A DNA stretch of 64,000 bases. It comes from Eggerthellaceae bacterium (GTDB taxonomy: Bacteria; Actinomycetota; Coriobacteriia; Coriobacteriales; Eggerthellaceae). The notes beneath the pieces were generated by a model. That model saw only the letters and a program-made list of their open reading frames with translations. It was not told where the DNA came from and made no database searches. The translations under genes were made by a program, and so were the position numbers. Where the stretch lies: positions 1 to 64,000 of the forward strand of contig WRIR01000011.1 in assembly GCA_009782605.1 (NCBI GenBank), read 5' to 3'. Of this stretch, positions 58,221 through 64,000 are shown one piece after another; positions within the stretch are counted from its first letter, which is position 1; the number at the start of each line of letters is the position of its first letter.

Positions 58221-59227
58221 TGCTCGGCCACGGAAGCGGCGGCTTGCTGATGAAACGGCTCATCGAAGAGGTCTTCTTCGATGCCTATGCGGGAGAAGAG
58301 CTTCTTCAGGGCGACGACGCAGCGCTGCTGACGCCCCTCGGCGCGGGGGAGCGCCTGGCGTTTTCGACCGACAGCTTCGTGGTGACTCCCCATTTCTTTC
58401 CCGGGGGGGATATCGGGAGGCTGGCGGTGTGTGGCACGGTGAACGACGTGGCGACCAGCGGTGCCGAGCCCCGCTACCTCAGTTGCGGCTTCATCCTGGA
58501 AGAAGGCTACCCCATTGCCGACCTGCGGCGTATCTGTGCCTCGATGGCTGCTGCGGCGAAGGAGGCGCAGGTGCGTTTCGTGACCGGCGACACCAAGGTG
58601 CTGCCCCACGGCTCGGGGGATGGCGTGTTCATAAACACAAGCGGCATCGGCACCCTTGCCGAGGGCCGCGCCCTGTCGGGTACCCAGTGCCGGCCCGGCG
58701 ACCTGGTCTTGGTAAGCGGCACGCTGGGGGACCACGGCATCACCATCATGAGTTGCCGGGAATCGCTCGGGTTCGAAGCCGGCCTCCAAAGCGACGCGGC
58801 GCCGCTTAACCACCTTGTCGCCGCAGTGCTCGCCGCTGCGCCGAACACCCGCTGCTTCCGCGACCCGACGCGCGGTGGCATCGCTTCGACGCTCAACGAG
58901 CTCGCCGCCCAGTCGGGAACCGACATCACCATCGACGAGGCTGCAATCCCGGTAAAGCCTGCGGTCCTCGGGGCCTGCGAGATGCTGGGACTGGACGTGT
59001 ACCAGGTCGCCAACGAGGGCAAGATGGTCTGCGTGGTCCCGCCCGCCGAGGCGCAGGCAGCCCTTTCGGCGATGCGGGCAGACCGCTACGGCGCCGAGGC
59101 GACGGTCATCGGCACCGTGTCGCCGAGCCAGCCGGAGAGGGGGCCGAAGGTGTTTTTGCAAACCGAGCTGGGCCCCACCCGGATACTCGACATGCTCGTG
59201 GGGGAGCAGTTGCCGCGCATCTGCTGA
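58205..59227 (+). CDS. hypE: Hydrogenase maturation carbamoyl dehydratase HypE
   Basis: VMLGHGSGGLLMKRLIEEVF; GDDAALL; FSTDSFVVTPHFFPGGDIGRLAVCGTVNDVATSGA; C-terminal PRIC. Confidence 0.95.
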   Translation: MDTKVMLGHGSGGLLMKRLIEEVFFDAYAGEELLQGDDAALLTPLGAGERLAFSTDSFVVTPHFFPGGDIGRLAVCGTVNDVATSGAEPRYLSCGFILEEGYPIADLRRICASMAAAAKEAQVRFVTGDTKVLPHGSGDGVFINTSGIGTLAEGRALSGTQCRPGDLVLVSGTLGDHGITIMSCRESLGFEAGLQSDAAPLNHLVAAVLAAAPNTRCFRDPTRGGIASTLNELAAQSGTDITIDEAAIPVKPAVLGACEMLGLDVYQVANEGKMVCVVPPAEAQAALSAMRADRYGAEATVIGTVSPSQPERGPKVFLQTELGPTRILDMLVGEQLPRIC

Positions 59228-59489
59228 CGCGCGCATGGGTGAAAAAGGCCATAATGACCCTTTTCGCTCGGGGTAGCTGCCGTGTGCCTGCCGGTGCGGC
59301 GACGGGACAAAACCCTGCTGCCGCCTGCGCCTCTTTCGCCGCCTGCCCCTGTTCTCTGCGTGGAAATCCGTCGAATCCGAGAAAATTGGAATTTATGCTT
59401 GCAATTATGCCAAGGAATGGTATCTTGCGCACAGGTTGATTTTGGATAGCTTTTAAGAATAAAAGCTATGAGGGAAAAGGAGTGTTGCC

Positions 59490-59678
59490 ATGGCTCATCC
59501 AGTCATAGAAGCCGATGAATGTATCGGTTGCGGTATCTGCGTGGACGCGTGCCCCCAAGAGGTCATGGAGGTCGTCGGTGGGATTGTGGAAGTCGTTAAC
59601 GAGGACGCCTGCATCGCCTGTGGCGACTGCGTCGAGGAATGCCCTATGGGCGCCATCCCCGAGGTCGTCGAAGACTAA
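59490..59678 (+). CDS. 2[4Fe-4S] ferredoxin
   Basis: CIGCGICVDACPQEVM and CIACGDCVEECPMGAI. Confidence 0.95.
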   Translation: MAHPVIEADECIGCGICVDACPQEVMEVVGGIVEVVNEDACIACGDCVEECPMGAIPEVVED

Positions 59679-59689
59679 CGAAGCATCCT

Positions 59690-59742
59690 GGGGGTGGACA
59701 GGGGGCGGACACAGTGCCGTCCCCTGTCCACCCCCCTTTTTT
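59690..59742 (+). terminator. Strong rho-independent terminator GGGGGTGGACAGGGG...CCCCTGTCCACCCCC-cTTTTTT
   Basis: 15-bp perfect stem plus T6, 12 nt after the ferredoxin stop. Confidence 0.95.
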
Positions 59743-59910
59743 CGATGACTCCTTCGAGTCAACAACACCCAGCGAAATTCTTATTTTCCGCCGCCCCGGC
59801 CCACGCGGGGCCCTTTTTGGAGCAACCGGCAGTACCGCCCCTGTCGTCATTGCGGGCTTGACGCTCAGAGCAGGCAAGGCTGCTCGCCCGGATACACCGT
59901 CCCTGTCGTC

Positions 59911-59971
59911 ATTGCGGGCTTGACCCGCAATCTTTCCAAGCACCTGTTGGATTGCGGGTCAAGCCCGCAAT
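59911..59971. repeat. 22-bp inverted repeat pair ATTGCGGGCTTGACCCGCAATC / GATTGCGGGTCAAGCCCGCAAT
   Basis: Perfect inverted repeat; each arm is also a hairpin; half-copy tcattgcgggcttgac at about 59847. Confidence 0.9.
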
Positions 59972-60046
59972 GGCGCAATATCCAATAATCAACGTAACAA
60001 GAAGGTAACAACTTTAGAAATTCTGAAGATATTCACTTCAATAAAC

Positions 60047-62098
<2,052 letters not shown>

Positions 62099-62100
62099 CC

Positions 62101-63069
62101 ATGGCCCAGCCCAACAAGGACGAAGCTATGCCCGCCCCCGGGCGGACCGGCCCCGGCTTCGGCGGCCATCCTTCGGCCGCCCCGGGCAAGGCTGCTGCTG
62201 AGAAAGACCCCCGCACCGCAGGCGGGCCGACAGGCTCCCCTGCGGGCGGCGACCCGTCCAAGGAAGGCCTTGGGCCGAAGGGCGGGGCACCCGGCACTGT
62301 CATGGCGGCTGCCACGCCGCCCGCAGCACCCGGCAGCGAGGCGCCCGAGCCTGCGGCACCCGGCAGCGCCACGCCCGGGCCCGTGCCCGACGGCAACGCT
62401 GCGTCCGCCACGCCCGCAGCACCCGACAGCGCCGCGCCCGCGCCTGCGGCACCCGGCAGCGAGGCAACCAGCAACAAGGAGTCCGCCATGCCTGGCAGCG
62501 ACCCGTCGGCTGTCGCACCGCCCGCCGCGCCCGCCGCGCCCGGCGGCACGGCATCTGAGCCTCAAGAGGCCTCCACGCCCGAAGCGCTCGTCGAAAAGGC
62601 GCAGGCCGAGGCGCAGGAGTGGAAGGACAAGCACATGCGCCTCCACGCCGAGTGGGACACCTACCGGCGCCGCACCGCAGAGCAGCGTGCAGACGAGAAG
62701 GCCACTGCGACCGAAAAACTGGTAGAACACCTCCTTCCGGTCATCGACGATTTCGAGAAGGCCATCGAGTACGCCGAAGAAAAGGGCGAGGCCGGTCTCT
62801 TGGGCGGCGTCCAGGCGATCCGCGCGAAGCTGGTTGCTGCCCTGGAAAAGGAGGGCGTCGAGGTGCTTGACCCGAAGGGTGAGGCCTTCCACGCGCTGGA
62901 ATGCCAGGCGGTTGCCACGCTCGAAGACAAGAGCCAACCCGACGAGACGGTCGCCGCCGTGTTCCAAAAGGGCTACAGGATGGGCAAGAAGGTGCTGCGG
63001 CCCGCCATGGTGACCGTGACGACCGGCGGGCCGAAACGCGAGGCCCCGAAAGACCCGGACGGCGAATAG
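62101..63069 (+). CDS. grpE: Nucleotide exchange factor GrpE with long Ala/Pro-rich N-terminal extension
   Basis: KHMRLHAEWDTYRRRTAEQRADEKATATEKLVEHLLPVIDDFEKAIEYAEEKGEAGLLGGVQAIRAKLVAALEKEGVEVLDPKGEAFHALECQAV. Confidence 0.93.
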   Translation: MAQPNKDEAMPAPGRTGPGFGGHPSAAPGKAAAEKDPRTAGGPTGSPAGGDPSKEGLGPKGGAPGTVMAAATPPAAPGSEAPEPAAPGSATPGPVPDGNAASATPAAPDSAAPAPAAPGSEATSNKESAMPGSDPSAVAPPAAPAAPGGTASEPQEASTPEALVEKAQAEAQEWKDKHMRLHAEWDTYRRRTAEQRADEKATATEKLVEHLLPVIDDFEKAIEYAEEKGEAGLLGGVQAIRAKLVAALEKEGVEVLDPKGEAFHALECQAVATLEDKSQPDETVAAVFQKGYRMGKKVLRPAMVTVTTGGPKREAPKDPDGE

Positions 63070-63125
63070 CGCTGGGACAGGCTGGGACATGACCGACGGG
63101 CAAACGAGAAAAGGAGGTGGGACGC

Positions 63126-64000
63126 ATGGCAGGCACGCCTAACTACTACAAGACGCTCGGCGTTCCACGGAAGGCGGATGCCGACGAGATAAAGAAGGCC
63201 TACCGCAAGCTCGCCCGCACGCACCATCCGGACGCAGGCGGCGACGAGGCGAAGTTCAAGGAGGTCAACGAGGCCTACGAGGTGCTTTCCGACGAAAAGA
63301 AGCGCGACCTCTACGACCGCTACGGCACGGCAAGCGAGAGCCAGATACCCTCTGGCTGGGGCGGCGACGCCAACCCCTTCGGCTCCGGCTTCGGCAGCTG
63401 GGCGGAGGTCCTTGACAGCATCCGCAACGGCGAGGGCGGCTTCGGCGACGCCAACCCCTTCGGCTTCGGCGGCTTCGGCGGCCACCAGCCCCGGCCCCAG
63501 CGCGGCCAGGACATGAACGTGACGCTCCAAGTCAGCTTCGACGAGGCTTTCAGCGGAACGGAGAAGCGCGTGAGCATCCGCGTGCCGGGGAAGCCCGACA
63601 AGGAAGTCCTCACGGTGAAGGTCCCGGCCGGGGCCGTTGACGGCGGCCACCTGCGCTTCAGGGGCAAGGGCGCGCCCGGGGCCCATGGCGGCCCGGCGGG
63701 CGACCTGCTCATCACCACGAAGATCGACCCGCACGAGTTCTATTCCCGCAAGGGCGCCGATGTCGTGATCGACCTCCCGGTCTCGATTGCCGAAGCGGCC
63801 CTTGGCGCATCGGTCGTCGTGCCCGCCCCCGACGGGACGAAGGTGCGGGTGAAGGTTCCCGCAGGCACGCAGGACGAGACGCTTCTGACGGTCAAGGGCA
63901 AGGGCGCCCCGTCCGTCAAGGGGAAGAAGGCAGGCACGGGGAACCTGGTCATCAGGATAGACGTCATCGTGCCCCGCGAGCTGAACGACGAGCAGCACAG
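63126..64000 (+). CDS. DnaJ C-terminal-domain protein (J domain, no zinc finger), truncated by window end
   Basis: [64 protein letters not shown]-rich region; no CxxCxGxG repeats before the C-terminal domain. Confidence 0.93.
   Translation, partial: MAGTPNYYKTLGVPRKADADEIKKAYRKLARTHHPDAGGDEAKFKEVNEAYEVLSDEKKRDLYDRYGTASESQIPSGWGGDANPFGSGFGSWAEVLDSIRNGEGGFGDANPFGFGGFGGHQPRPQRGQDMNVTLQVSFDEAFSGTEKRVSIRVPGKPDKEVLTVKVPAGAVDGGHLRFRGKGAPGAHGGPAGDLLITTKIDPHEFYSRKGADVVIDLPVSIAEAALGASVVVPAPDGTKVRVKVPAGTQDETLLTVKGKGAPSVKGKKAGTGNLVIRIDVIVPRELNDEQH

Overview
High-GC bacterial window spanning a chromosomal replication origin. Gene content and style suggest an actinobacterium of the Coriobacteriia/Eggerthella type, but that is inference. 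Left of about 32.4 kb nearly all genes are on the minus strand: an HATPase-wHTH protein, dnaA, dnaN, recF, DUF721/dciA-like, gyrB, gyrA, then a surface-protein locus. Right of it most genes are on the plus strand: rpmH, rnpA, yidD, yidC, jag/khpB, rsmG, parA, parB, ddl, a DnaQ-DinG helicase, M28-like and LCP proteins, a phosphohexomutase, nikR, hypE, a ferredoxin and dnaK-grpE-dnaJ. An AT-rich spacer with DnaA-box-like sequences separates rpmH from the HATPase gene, and a second group of DnaA boxes lies between dnaA and dnaN. Six perfect parS sites (TGTTTCACGTGAAACA) lie within 2 kb next to parAB. Most unusual features: (1) a 4876-aa LPxTG-like surface protein built from about 12 modules of about 0.9 kb in a 4-module higher-order repeat, beside a shorter paralog without an anchor; (2) an uncharacterised GHKL-ATPase/winged-helix protein between oriC and dnaA, with a tandem TACCnGGTA operator-like pair upstream of dnaA; (3) long low-complexity insertions inside several housekeeping enzymes; (4) an M28-peptidase-like protein whose conserved halves are separated by about 750 aa of low-complexity sequence; (5) a terminator-like hairpin in the dnaK leader. 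All assignments come from reading the sequence and recalled family motifs; no searches were run.
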